Both the position numbers and the translations under genes were made by a program. The notes beneath the pieces were generated by a model, which was not told the origin of the DNA, searched no databases, and worked only from the letters and a program-made list of their open reading frames with translations. 64,000 nucleotides of DNA from Pipra filicauda (taxonomy: Eukaryota > Chordata > Aves > Passeriformes > Pipridae), in NCBI RefSeq assembly GCF_003945595.2, contig NW_024103874.1, forward strand, positions 2,366,001-2,430,000, written 5' to 3'. Of this stretch, positions 1-12,990 are shown piece by piece. Each line of letters opens with the position of its first letter. The first letter of the stretch is position 1.

Positions 1-2255
1 CTTCTGACCACTATTTTTAAGCTGACAAATGTTCAGAAGTGCCCGGTGGTGCTGTTTGTGGCTCCCCTGGTGCTCATCCATTGATTTGGGGTGGCAATGA
101 GGACTTTCCTTTGATGCCAGCCTGACTAGTGCAGCACCAAAAGCACCAGCACGAGCAGGATGCAAATCTGGAAACTTTTGTATGAACTTGTTTAAAACCA
201 GCCATTTTGCAGCGGTCCCAGAAACCCGAAACGAACCCACCCTGGCCGTTCTTCTGCGTGCTGGTGATTCCCACCACGTGCCCTGGTTTAGGAGCAGGAC
301 CTGTGAGAATGTGCCATTTTCTCAGGAGCTGGAGAGGAAAACATTGCAGGTACTCGCTGGCTGGAAGAGAGGGATGCAGCAAGCAGCAGCTAGTTGCAAA
401 ATAGCCGCTTTAAAGCAGAAGCTGCCTCGCTCTGCCAAAGCTGAAGGGCCAGCCCCAGAATGGAATGCTTATAAAAATAAGATGGTAACCATGCAGCAGA
501 GAAGGAGAGAGACCAGGAAGTTTCAGTGTTACGTACAACATGATACTCTGCTTGGAAAAATATTGTCACAATTATGGAGATACGGGCACGGATCCATAGT
601 TGAAAGGCATAACCCGGTACCTATCATTAGGGTGATTTCAATTTCTCGTTGCCAATTTTGTCTGTGGAAGAAACTCTTTTTGGCTTGGAAATTCTCATGT
701 GAAGCGTTGAGCCAAGGGAGATGTGTCTAGGGAAAAGTTTGAAGTAATTGGTTGAGGCTGGTTTTGAATTATAGAAGGGGGAAAATTTGTCTTATACCAT
801 TTCAAAAGATAGCAGTATGTAGATTTATTTAAAAATTTGCAGGATGATGGATTTATTTTAGTTTAACCAGGTTGATATTTATGTGATGGTTTGGATTTTC
901 AACAAAGTGAAAGAAAGTGCTTCTTTCATGCAACCTGATGGTGAAATAAAAACAAGACAGCGACCTTTGAAAACATGAATGTTGCAGCTTCTCAGTCATC
1001 CTGAATAACAGTGGGATATCTTGATTTTCAGTACTTGAGAAATCTTGCAATCTGTACAAAGAAGGTTCTTCTTTTTTTCTTTTTTTTTTTTCTTTTTTTA
1101 ACAGTGAAACCTGATTTCTGTCATCTTGTTTTAAAAGACTGGCTATTCCTTGAGCTCTAATTACATCCAGATAGAGAAGTTTCTACTGGGACAGGGGCTG
1201 GAGAGATGCAAGAACTAATGTAAACTCTCTGACTTCATCCTCCTTCAGGGATGCTTCCAAGAAGCCAATGAGGGGCACCAGAGAAGGGACAAACCTGGTC
1301 AGAGCAGAAGTGCTGGATTTACACTTCTATTTGTGCTGTCAGCTGGGAAGATGCTAAATTCTAGCACTCCTCCAGGTTCAAAAATTATTTAAGAACATGT
1401 TAGAGAGGGGGTGTACTACAATTCCTTACAAATTTGGGAAAAAAATGCTAAAGCACTACTTACGTAGTCTGTGTCTTGCACTCTCTTCTTTTCCTCCCCC
1501 CCGCCATGGAGCACACAGACACTGAATTTTCATCTTTACCCATTAAAGGCTACTTCACAAAAAAAAAAAATAAAAAAAAATCACTTTCTGGCTTTATAAC
1601 AAAGATGTCACCGCTGAAAAGTGAGTTGGGTGCTTTCTTTTGAGCTGTCAGTTTACAGACAAGCTGTACCTTCTTGTAGAATCCTGGCAAGAAATTAATA
1701 AATTACAGATTATTATTCCAACCGTTAATTTACTTTCCTCTCTGCTTTGCTCTTATCGCAGTAGGGACAGAGTGGTTCATCTCTGGGGTGTTTAGTTGCA
1801 GGGCAGACAGTTTGTGTGAAGGTGAGGGGGTATTTCCACATGGATTTTCCTGCATTTTATGCCTTGTCTTGAACTTTCAACCTCTGAGCTTTGATGGTGC
1901 ACAAGCACCCCAAGTGAACTCACCCCATGGGCCGGTGCTCTGGTTATTTGTGTCGTGTCAGGCTCTCTCACTGTCTGTAAAAAATGTTTTTCGAGCTCTG
2001 CTGGAGATTCTGCAAATCCTACCAGGGCTGGAAAGCGCTGAGAGGAGACCCAGCCCTTGACTGGGTCCAACCCTCCTCATTTGCAGCCCTGGTGTTTGAG
2101 GTGGGTATTGCTTTATACCACCAGACCCTGCTCTGGTGCTGTTTCAAAAATTTTCCACTCCTGCTCTCCTCTATCTTTAATAGATAATGCTTTGAAAGCA
2201 TTTTATTTGTTAGAAAGACCTTGGCTGACGTGATTCATCTCAGCGAGCAGTGAAC

Positions 2256-2288
2256 ATACATACACACACACACACACATATATATGTC
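2256..2288. repeat. (CA)n(TA)n microsatellite
   Basis: CATACATACACACACACAC runs into CATATATATATG. It is a simple dinucleotide repeat with no other feature nearby. Confidence 0.9.
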
Positions 2289-5140
2289 ACCTTTATGAGG
2301 TCTGCCAAGAGTGGGCACTCAGAGGTGGTGTTTCTGTCAGAGATGTTGGTGTTTACAAGCAAGGCAAGATTCTTTAGAACCAGCAGAAACTAGGTCTAAC
2401 TAAAATAGTTTAAGTAAACAAAGATGTTTCTCTTTTGAGAGGAGGTAGATGTGTCTGTGTAAGGACATGGTCCCTATGGAGTCTGCCCTACCACAGAGTA
2501 TAAATAAATTAAAAAAGAAAATCCACAGTGGAAAATAAAAAAAGGAAAATCAAGAGATTTTTTGCTCTTGCTTTTCCAGTGTTTCATCATCAGGATGCTG
2601 TTGGTTGGTGTATCCCAACTGCTGCCTCACAGTGCTTCCCCAAAAGCATTTTCCTTGCTACACGTCTTGAGGGACAAGAGCAGATTCCTCTCCAAATGTG
2701 TTGTGGCCAAAGAATTTTAGTTTTCCACCAAAAATTAAGTGGGGCACATATAACTTCAGTAGAGGAGCAGGTTGTGTAGCAGTGTGGTGAGTGTCCCCCT
2801 GCCCATCACCCCAGCCCTGGGAAATCTCTGCCTGGACTGAACCCGTGGGATATCTCAGCCTGTTTTTATTGATGTAGTTGAAGGCAGGCGACCTTTGTTA
2901 TTTAGCAGCTTTATTGTCCTCTGCTCCACCTCGGGTTTCACCTGTGTTTCGAGGAAGTAGATGAAAACATTTTGAAGCCTGCAGGATGGAGGTCATCTTT
3001 GAGAGACATCCTACAAAGTTTCTTTTTTCCTGGGGAAAGGATTTTGTTTTTTATTGTTAAGAAGCTTGTAACTCTATTTAATTTTTTTTTTTTTTTGTAG
3101 TACATAAAAGCAGGAGGAAGGTGCTGTAGCATAACTGCTTTGTATTGCTTGAGAACAAATTGTTTCCCTTGACCTTGGTGGGAGTTTGGATGAAGTTGCA
3201 GCAAAGGAATACAGCTTAAAATACAGGGTAGAGGGTTATGCCTGCACCCTTCTAAATCTGTGATAACCAGTAAGCTGAAGTAACTTCCTAAGGGGTATTT
3301 CATAAGGGGCCTGATCAGTGGAGAGGACTGGTATTTTAATTTCAATAGATTATGATCATTTGTCTAGGCAGAAAATTTAATTCATTCTGGCATCAAGCTT
3401 TATTTTTGGCTTATAAGACTTAATGCCTTTAAAAAACACCAGTCTCGATTTAAAGTCTTTAAGACGTAATATAAATACTTTGAAATGCAGGCAGCAACGT
3501 TATGTTATTTAAGGAAAGTAACAGAAAAATGTAATCTCTGTGATACTATCAGTGAGCCAGATATCATATCACCTGAAACTTCTTGGGAGGTTTTCTTACA
3601 GCCCTGTTAGCTCAGATCCTGTGTGGATCAACTTTTGCACATTTTTTCAAGTCAGCAAGACTGCAAACAAGGATTTAGAGACTGCAAAGTAGTAAAATTG
3701 CAAAGGAGAGACAGTGGCGTTGGAGAAAAGGGACTCTGATATTTAGTTTCTTTTTCTTGGCATTATTTAGGCTCCCAAATGACAACGTTTCTAGTTTTCT
3801 AGCACAAAGGAGGCTTCATGCTGTTCAGGATCTGCTGTAAAGTTCTAGTACAGATCATTCTGTATCCCAAACAATTTATCTAGTTCAATGATATTTTTAT
3901 TTCACAGCTACAGTTTATAGACCTTAGTCTAATAGATGGTATTTTTGGAAACCTCCCGTTTATCTAACAATAAGAGCCAGGATGGAATATCAGTTCCCAC
4001 TTAGATTTTCCTGAATTCTCTCCCATTAAATCAATAACATTATTTTTTTAAATTAAACTTTCATTTGCTTTTAGGGAGAAAGGCTGAAAAGGAAAAAATT
4101 AAAATTCTATTTCAAACAAATACTGAGGCCTAAAAAAAGAAAAATGGCATTAATTTCAGATAAGTTAAATAATCCGGGTGGGTTTTGTTACAACATTTAC
4201 ATCATTATAAAATGTGATTTTAATCGCAGGAATGTAACTGATTTACAGAGTACACTGTGAATGCTGGAAGGAAATGTGAGCAGGCCATTGTAACTTTAGT
4301 TTGTGTACATCAGTCTCACGTCTTAAATCCGAGCTGCTGGGAGAGAGGCCGGGACGCTGGAGGGGGAGAATCACATCAAAAAAACTTTTTGACAAACTGA
4401 CTTCCAGAAAATAACAAAGCACTGCCTCCTGGTTTTTCACCAGTCCCAACTACCTGAAAAGGAGCTTTATGCACGTATATAGTTGTCGCAGTAGCACTTT
4501 CATTTCTGTCACTGAGGTCTAAATAAATGAATTGGCCATCTGCAATTAATTCACATTGTACAAATAGTTTGAAGACTGAGTCGTCTGTCTTCCGAACAGA
4601 GCGATCTATTTTTAGCTTTTCAAGCAAGCCTGTTTTGTGTTCTTTGTAGAGTCAGCGACATTCTTTCAATTTTTCAGCTTAATTAACACAAAAGAAATTG
4701 TAATCTGAGAAGGCAGTAGGAACAAGAACCCCCTGAAAACCATGAATTTGCAAGAAAGCAGGAGACGGGAGCTTTGCAAAAGATAGATGGCAAAAAGAAA
4801 GAAAAAAAGTTTAGAGCAGTTTGTGGGATTTGGGCTGGACACTCTATAGGCTAAATTTAGACATAGTTTGTTGTTTAAAGTGAGTGCTCACAGGTTTTGC
4901 AATTAATTTTGGATTCTTTATTCTGAAAATTAAGAGGGCTAGGGAAAGAATGTTTTCGTGTGAGAAGATAACTAAAACAGAAGAATAGTTGTGAATAAAG
5001 CAGATTTCTGTAGAATTACATGCACATGTCTGGCCTGGGTGTGAATGTTGGTGTGTATTCCCTGGATGGTTGAGGGAACAAATCCCTCTGGATAAACTCT
5101 GTGTGCTCACAGTTGTGGGTAAATCATTCTTCCAAGCTTA

Positions 5141-5170
5141 GATATATTTTTATATATATATATATTATTA
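5141..5170. repeat. AT-rich (TA)n simple sequence
   Basis: GATATATTTTTATATATATA and more TA steps. No associated feature. Confidence 0.75.
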
Positions 5171-8100
5171 GAATAATGTCCTGACAAATGCAGAAATATC
5201 CGTATATCACAAGGTTTATTCTGCACTACTTTAGCTGGAAGATTTGTGGCAACCATTTGAGAGAAGGAAGGCACAGCTTACTGCTCAGAGGGATTTGAGT
5301 TAAAATGTTAGTGCTAGGTACAAAAAACTGAATAAACACGGAACACTGACTGCAATGGGTGAATGTGCAGCAGTGCTTAGAAATAACGATGAGGTCTCTG
5401 CCTGCTGGCAGGTGCTTTGCTGTTTAGATATAATATACATAAGATAAATATACAGCATTAGCATTTGCTGGGCATTCATATCGTGCATGCACAGCGTGTG
5501 AGCTTCCCAATTAAATATCTTCCCAAGTGTCCGTTTGCGGGTGCTTGTCTGAAATGTGCAAACAGAAGGAGGAACAGTCATAAACACTCAGCCTCCCCTC
5601 TTTGAATCCAGGCAAAGAGGTGGAATGGCTGAAGTACAACTCCAAAAAGCACCTCTGCAGCTCAGGTGGTGGCCACTGCAGCACAGGGAGCGGGGAAACA
5701 TATCCTGCATCAACTGGGGCACCCGTAGCCTTGTTTTCCTGAGTCGTGTGCGCCGTCTTTTAAAAGTAAAATGTAGATTCTCACTTATTTAGAGGTCTTT
5801 AGTTGCCTAAAAATACAGCAAAGTTCCTAATGCGAACCTACAGCTGTAGGTATGGCAAATAGATTCACCTCAGATTCAGCTGGAAGCCCTTTTGGAGATC
5901 TACCTGCATCTTTAGATACAAAGTACTTGTGGAAATTCTGGTCTCCAGAAACTATTCTCCAGACATCCTGAGTATCAGCTTTTATCTGGTTCCTTCCCAA
6001 AACTGTGTCTGAAGAAGTTGTATCACAGAAAAAAAATTGTGCAGAAAAAGGGTTTGTTTAATAAGCCTCTGAATTTAGTTCCCAGAACGGTGAGTACCTT
6101 GGAGTGTATCAAGTTAAAGCAGAAGCCGTGACTGACTTCTGATTAAAACACAATTAATTCTTCAGTTGTTGCAGAACTGGGCTCCTGCAGGATGCCACCA
6201 ACCTCTCCAGCTCCAACCAGCTTTGCAATACCAGAGCCTCTCCTCCCAGAATAAGTGCTGGGGGAGATTCCTGTCACTGCCGAGGGTTTGTAAGACTGTA
6301 TCCTTGTTTTTCCTTTGCTGTAGAAGCAGGCTTTGTTTCCCAGCTGTAAATGAAAAGTTCTGCTGAGCAGTTCATGGGGAGGAGGAGGAGCATTGATGTT
6401 CTTACTGAGAAACAGTAAGAAAATTATAGAGCTGTTGCAAAGCCCCTGGGGAGGATCGAGGAGATGTGTAACTGGTGTGTGCAGTCGACCAGCAGTGAGG
6501 CTGAAAATAAATGGGAATGGTGAGCAGTGGTGGGACATTGGTTTGCTCACCTGGAAACTCGAGAAATCTTGAGTGAGGTAGCATGTGTCTTATAAAAGTG
6601 TCTCACTCATTGTCACTGTTCTTCCCAGTGCTAGATTTGATACACAATTCTAACTACAGGTAGTACAAAAGCTGCTGATCAACCCTGAAAGTTGGTGACG
6701 AATATTAAAACTGAAAAAAAAATAAAAATCAGTTTTCATCCATTTGCATGAATTTGTCCCACACACTGCTAAAGGAGGTAGTAAAAAATGAATGTCACTG
6801 TCCTCTTTTTTGGTATCTCTAACAGGCAAAACCAATCAATCATCTGCAGTTTGATTATTATTTGAGTTTTAGTTGCAGAAGTTTTCCGTTCTGAGCAATA
6901 TGCAGATGTGCCTTTTGTATTTAAGGGCTAAACATGCACACACTAATGTTTAAAAATGTTCACTGCTTTGATTTTTTTTTTCCAAGGATTTGTGGGTATT
7001 CGTTAAATGATTTCAGTACATTAAAAACAATAAGGTAGATTTCTGTGATCTCCGTACCCTTAAACATTTTTGGATCTTTGTTGAGAGGAAAGTGAAATTT
7101 ATTTTTTCTAAGCATAGTTAAATACAGTAACGAAACGGGAAGTATGCCCTAAAGTATGTTTGTTTTAAGCGCCTTAAGAAAGTCTATTTAAGGATCCTTC
7201 TGTAACGATGTAAATTCTAAAATAACTATTTAGTGTAACAGTTGTAAAATATGTGAGGTAGTCAATCATACCTTTGGCTTTTATACCCAGCTACGTTGCT
7301 TGCCAACATAAACAAAGACTTGAAGGCTTATTTTTCAGATGTTTCAGACAGAATCCAGTGTGAACCTTCCACTTCATCCATAATATCCTAAATATTAATT
7401 AAATATTTCTGAGAGGAATCAACACAGATTGTGATTTCTAAAAACAGCATGAAGATATCTTCCACTTCATCCATTTTTTTTCTTGTATGATCGTCTCTTC
7501 AAATAAATATTTCCTTTTTTTTTTTTTTAAAGGCGAGACATAATCTGTTGATAATTTTTTTTAAAGGTCTGCACCCAGTGTATTCTCTGTTGAGTCATAA
7601 TTATGTCTGTAGACCACTGCATTATTAAATAACAGTAAATATTCTTTGCTGCTGAATCACCCATGGGAAGGACAGATACAGCACCCAGACTACAGGCACT
7701 GAGAGGGACAAAGTACTCCATGTTGTTAAGGATTCAAGAGAATTGTTTAGATAATTGGCTGTCCACAGCCCTTCTCCATACTCTTAGCTCTGAAAATAGC
7801 CTCCTCAAAAGAAGTGAAGAAGAGTTTATCCTTAAATGTCTGTGATCAGCTGGAAATTAACCTTGTTGCACAAGGAGTTCAGCAACAGGCTCCTTCCTAG
7901 CGACTGCAGCTTCTGTAGCATGTCAAGGACCGTGTAACAGGCACATTGCAACCAACCTTGAGAAACTGGCTGGCCCACTTTCCATGAGGAATGGCCAAGA
8001 ATCAAAGCTGGAGAGCGTTGTTCAGCTGCCCCATCCATTTGTGTCCTTTGCTCCCTACTGTTGGTCTTCCCTGCACTCCTGTGGGACTCTGGCAAGAGGC

Positions 8101-11100
8101 CTTTACCTCCTTGGTCTTTGGCACGCAAGATGTCCATCGGGAATACTGAGGTTGGTGTTTTTGGGTTTCATACATGTGACTTTTCACGTTGTAGTAAGTA
8201 ATTTCTTCTGCCAGGGAGGACTCTCGGTTTCCTCACCATCTCTTGCCGTGTTGCTGCAGAGCCCAGCAGGCAGCAGAGGGAGCACAAGTTAACAGTCCCT
8301 TTTGCAGTGCCATGGGATAGCAGCACTAACTGTGTGTAAAGCAGCAAAGAGCAATGGAAGGAAGAAAGGGAAGGGTGAAAGCTGTCTTGGTTAGTAGTTT
8401 ACTGGAAGTGGATGAAAGGGCTGGAGGGAACAGGTTAAAATGTCTGAGTATTAGGGAATGAGGAGCTAAATATGGCATCTTAATATGGCACGTGGCAAGA
8501 GGCCAGATCTGTTAGTTCGTAGATCTTAACCTGCTTCCAATATCTGGCTCTGAGCAGGATTAAAAACCAGGAGGGGAGTTTTTTTGGGCTCTGGTTTCGA
8601 CAGTGATGGAATCTCTGAAGAGCAATTTCGGTGCTGTGGCATCCAACCCCAAATTCTCATCTTGTGAGACCTTAGGATCCAAGCCACAACGCTCTACAGA
8701 AAAATGTAAGCAGCTACAAAATGTATTTAGGTGATCATGGCCCTCTGGAAATCAAATGTCACGCTGCCAACTGATGTTCATATCAAGAAGTGTGAATTTA
8801 GCTTCTGCCCCTGGTTTAAAGCCTGTAGCATCTCCAAGGTATAATTTTCTCATGCTCTGCATTAGATGTGTTTATGCAGTACCAGAGCTAGGACAAGTTG
8901 CTAAAATATAAGGTTTCTTAGGAATCAGCTGCATTAATGACTTTGTTATAACTGAGGATATAAATGAAAGTGACATTTATATAACAAACTTTCCAGCATA
9001 AAAACCAAAGTCTGCTGGCTATAAACACTCAGAAAGCTTTACCGTGAAAAATTATAACAATCAGGGACTAGATGTTACATTTAGAGAAAATGTAGGGTGA
9101 GATGCGTCAATCTACTGCTTTTTTCATTGCCTTTTTCTAAGTGGAATGACTTGAGCTGAAGTTAACTTTTTGCTACTTAAGAAGCTTAGGTGGTTCATAG
9201 AAAAATAATTCAAACTGCTTAGTTTTTAAAGCTTTTTTAATAAGAAAACTTCAAAGAAGTTCATTTTAGAGTAGAATTCGAGTAATGCAGGTAAGGTAGT
9301 TAAAAATTCCCTCGCTGAAATGTAGTTTGAAAAATAAACTTTCATGGCACCTATACAAGTATTTCTATAGATCCTTATCTGTAAGAACAGCAACATATTT
9401 CTTTTTTTAATTAAAGATCATTATAATTGCTAATGTGTGATTGTTTGGGGGCATATGTGAGTCAAACTGTGGTTTTGAGAACACAGTTTTTGAGAACACC
9501 TTAACCTTCACTGAATCCTTCGCCCTGTGCTGTAGCATCTGTGCTAAATTAAAATCCAGGCCCATGTTGGAGATGCCCTATGTCCTTGCCAAGGAGAGGA
9601 GCACCTCCAAGAGGACAAATGAGAAAGCTAGGAATCATTCAGAATAACTGAGGAAAAGAATTCCATAAGACAGTGACCATTTTGCAGAGAAACTGAGTAG
9701 CAGTTCTGGAAAGGAACAAAAATAAGAACCTTTGAAGCCAAAGCAAAGGGACAGAAGAGGGGTTCCAATTATTTAGGAAAGAGGCCCTACCTCACAAGGA
9801 AGCAAAACATTCTAAAGAGGGATGAGGTAGACTCATTGCTGCTAGAAAAAGCATAATCAGGCTAAGAGGTGAATTCAATCCTGTTTGGTTTTTTACTTGT
9901 ATTTTTCCTGGCTTACGTGTTTTTGTTAGCTTTTTTATTGTTGGGGGTTTTTTTTGAGGGGGAGTTGGGGTATTTTTGAAGACGTGGGTCTCTGTGTTTA
10001 AGAGGTTCCTTTGCTAAGCCTATACTGCTTTCTGATTAGTCCTGTGAGGATACTACTGGAAAACCAGAGTTTCTCACAGCCAACCTACCCTACAGAAATG
10101 TACCGAAAGAACCGTCTCCAGAAAATTGTTCCCTAAGTGTTGATGTGTCCAGATGGTGGCTTTACACCATGGAGTGCTCTTCAGCTCGGGTCTTCCAAGG
10201 CAGTCAGTAGTGATTCATTCATGAAGTGTATCTGTCTAGACTTGAGAACTTGATGCAATAAATTCTTACTCAGATATTAAGAGAGTATAACAATTATTTG
10301 TTACTAGGGCAGGAGGTCTCAAACCATGTTTGGTTATTACTGTCACGTCTTGTCCCACCTTCTCTGCTTGCAGACTGGTTTGGAGTGTTTGGGTCCAGCC
10401 AGTGAATCCATGTCCTTCTGCCACCTCTCATGTGGGTTGTTTTCTCCTGTTTATAGGTTTCACACTGATGCTTCTCTAAAGACACCTCCTCGAGGACACT
10501 CTTTGGGGCAGTGAGATCCTGCAGTCCATTTTCTTGGTTAGTGTAAGCACTGCTTCAGCATTTTATGTTCTTAATTTCATAAGATAATCTGTTTCAACTC
10601 TCTGGTAACAGGAAATCCTTTATTCATCCTTAGGCAAAGAATTTCTTAGCCTTTTTAACTTTACTCTTAGATACTACTAAGCATATACAGGTCACTGAAA
10701 AAGAGCATTCCTTCAAGTTGTTACTGCACAGTTTGATCTCGTAGCTTGTGTGTCTTAGATTTGGTCACTGTCCCTACACTTGTCAGCTCTTCATGCCTTC
10801 CCTCTGATTAGGCTGATACAGCCCACACTGGGCCATGGAGAATCTGAAGTCCATTCTCTCTACTCCCCTTTCTTCCCTCCAAACCAGCTTTTAGGGTAGA
10901 GAAGAATTAATTCTTCTTATTTCTAGGCTGAAAGTGTGGAGATGGTCTGTGCTGGTCGTGGTGGTTCTGTTTCTGCTTTGGGCCATTGTTGTTCAGCTGG
11001 GTACAGAGTGTCTCCAACAACAGGAGTGCTTTGATCCACCATGGAGGGTATGATACCAAAGAAATATAAACAAACCTTACAGCCAAGACGATGTATGCAA

Positions 11101-12849
11101 AATAAAACAGGGTTATCATTTTGATGGAGAACTATTTTGGTGTGTCACAATTGCCTCGGTCCCTTTTGCCTGCCAGATTTGTGAATTTATAAACTCCTTC
11201 ACTAGTTTCCTCACTCCAGGGAAGGAAAACCAGGAAACTGAAACTCCATTTTTCTTTCAAAAGAATATTAATGGCAAATGTTATGAGATACTTGCTCAGC
11301 TTTGTAATAATATACATGTCCATTCATGAGATGGTCCAGGCAGAACAGAGGATTAGGAATAAAGAATTTAAAACTGAGTTTGAAAAGGCAGCGCAGGAAC
11401 TTCAGCCCCCAAAATATCCTCTGAAAGTTTGGCTTTATTTCACGCTGTCGGCCAGGATTCTCCTTACAGCACCACGATATTCATAATAAAGAAATAAATT
11501 AAATCCACCCCTTCCTGTCTGCCTCACAACACACAGCACTGTGCATGCTCAGCACATGTGTAGTTTTGATAAAGAGACATTATCGAGCCTGAAATCATTT
11601 TAAATAAAACAAATAATGTGGCTGCCCAGCACTTCCTCTGGAAGTAGTTCCTTGGATAAATCTTCCTTAACTCTCACATGTATGGAGTTAGTATATATAT
11701 CCCTCAGTAACAGCGATTCATAGAAGGAATTTTTCAGGCTGACTGTAGGGCTGTGTATTTTATATATAGGGTGTGAAGTGCAGCCACGCAGGAGGGCCCT
11801 GCCTTCAGCCCCGGGCTGCCGGGGCCGGGGGATCTGGCATCTTCCAGATACCCCACAGGACAGGCAGGAGGGGACAGGGATCCCTGTGCTGTCCCCCCAG
11901 GGCTGTGGCTGAGGTTACCAGTCACTCTTCTTGTTTATGAGGTGGCTGAGGAGCTGCAGAGGTGGTGGCTCAAAGCCACTGAATCCCCTGGCCCCTGCAG
12001 CATCCCCGGATTCTTGGATGTTCCGAGGGCTTCGCTGACATGGCTGTGGTCCCACTGAGCAGAGGGGAGGGGGCTCGCCATGGGCTGCGGTACAGTGGTT
12101 CACACTGAGATTTTGGGGACTCTGGGGGGACACCCGGGAAGCAGGTCCAGTCCCCAGGGCTGGTTCAGGTCTGGGTGGAGGGCACTCAGAGCAGCAGGGG
12201 CTGCGCCGCCCTCGCTCTGTGTTTACACAGCGCGTTCGAAGCTGTAAAAGGCCGATTGCTTCAGGAGCGGACGGGTCAGAGTTAGACAAGGGAGCAGTGG
12301 AAAAACAAATTCGTTGTTGTAACACCACAGAGCATAAAGCAAACCGGGAGGTGACCTGCGAAAGAACACGGCACAGGGTTTCTGTCCTGTTGGGTGCTTC
12401 GTGGTGGACAAAGAACGACTGAGAAGTGTGCAGGCATTTTATTTTTTTTTTTTTCTATTTCCAAAATAAAAAGTGTCTTTGTCTGGTACTTCGAATGTAG
12501 CAAGCATGCTGGTTCTAGCTTTCCCTGGTTTTGCTGGAGGGCCTGCAGGAGAAGGACTTGACAGAATACTAGCAGCTTTCTCAGAGTTTTCATTTAAGAA
12601 AAACCGGTGTTAAGATTTTAAATAGAGACTAATTTTTTCATCGAATGTTGCTGAAAATGTCTGAGTTAAAGAGGTGTTAAGAAAAGGAAGACAGACTATT
12701 AAAAAAAAAAGGCTTCTTCCTTTTTGAATAATTATTTTATGATGATATATGCAGCAGAAGAGCTTAAAGGTCAGCAGTGAGATCAGGGCCCCTTGGTTCT
12801 CAATGCTGTGCAGACATGTCGGAAGCAAACAGCAAACCTGTATGAGAGA

Positions 12850-12990
12850 GGCAGATAAAGGATAGTTGGACAAAGAGGCACAGAAAGGGTAAGTGGCTCG
12901 TCCAAGGTCACGCACAGATCGGTGGCTGTTGCTGGATTGAACCATCTGTGGTAGATCTGGTCTCCTGGATCCTGTTCCCCTGTTTGATCC
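12850..12990 (-). mobile_element. MIR-like (CORE-SINE) relic
   Basis: GAGGCACAGAAAGGGTAAGT and CCAAGGTCACGCACAG (12875-12916) closely follow the reverse complement of the conserved MIR segment, whose familiar form reads GAGGCACAGAGAGGTTAAGT then CCAAGGTCACACAGC. This is followed by TGGATTGAACC and TCTGGTCTCCTGGATCC, which fit the same element. Old MIR-like copies persist at low density in sauropsid genomes. It lies upstream of GNAS. Confidence 0.6.

Larger units (their letters stand above)
1..12849. other. Upstream DNA without a supportable gene
   Basis: AT-rich, CpG-poor sequence with chance reading frames only. The longest, 182-730 on the + strand (182 codons), matches no family I know, lacks repeats or motifs, and about one frame of this length is expected by chance in 64 kb. 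Around 11780-12260 there is a moderately GC-rich patch with some CpGs, but no promoter or exon signature is clear. In mammals the genes upstream of GNAS include NPEPL1 and STX16; no exon of either was recognised. Confidence 0.6.

Noticed and set aside
182..730. 182-codon plus-strand open frame
   Set aside because: No recognisable family, motif or repeat; about one frame of this length is expected by chance in 64 kb of this composition.
11915..12328. 137-codon minus-strand frame in a GC-richer patch, considered as a possible NESP-like exon
   Set aside because: No splice signals tied to GNAS, wrong strand, and no resemblance to a known protein.
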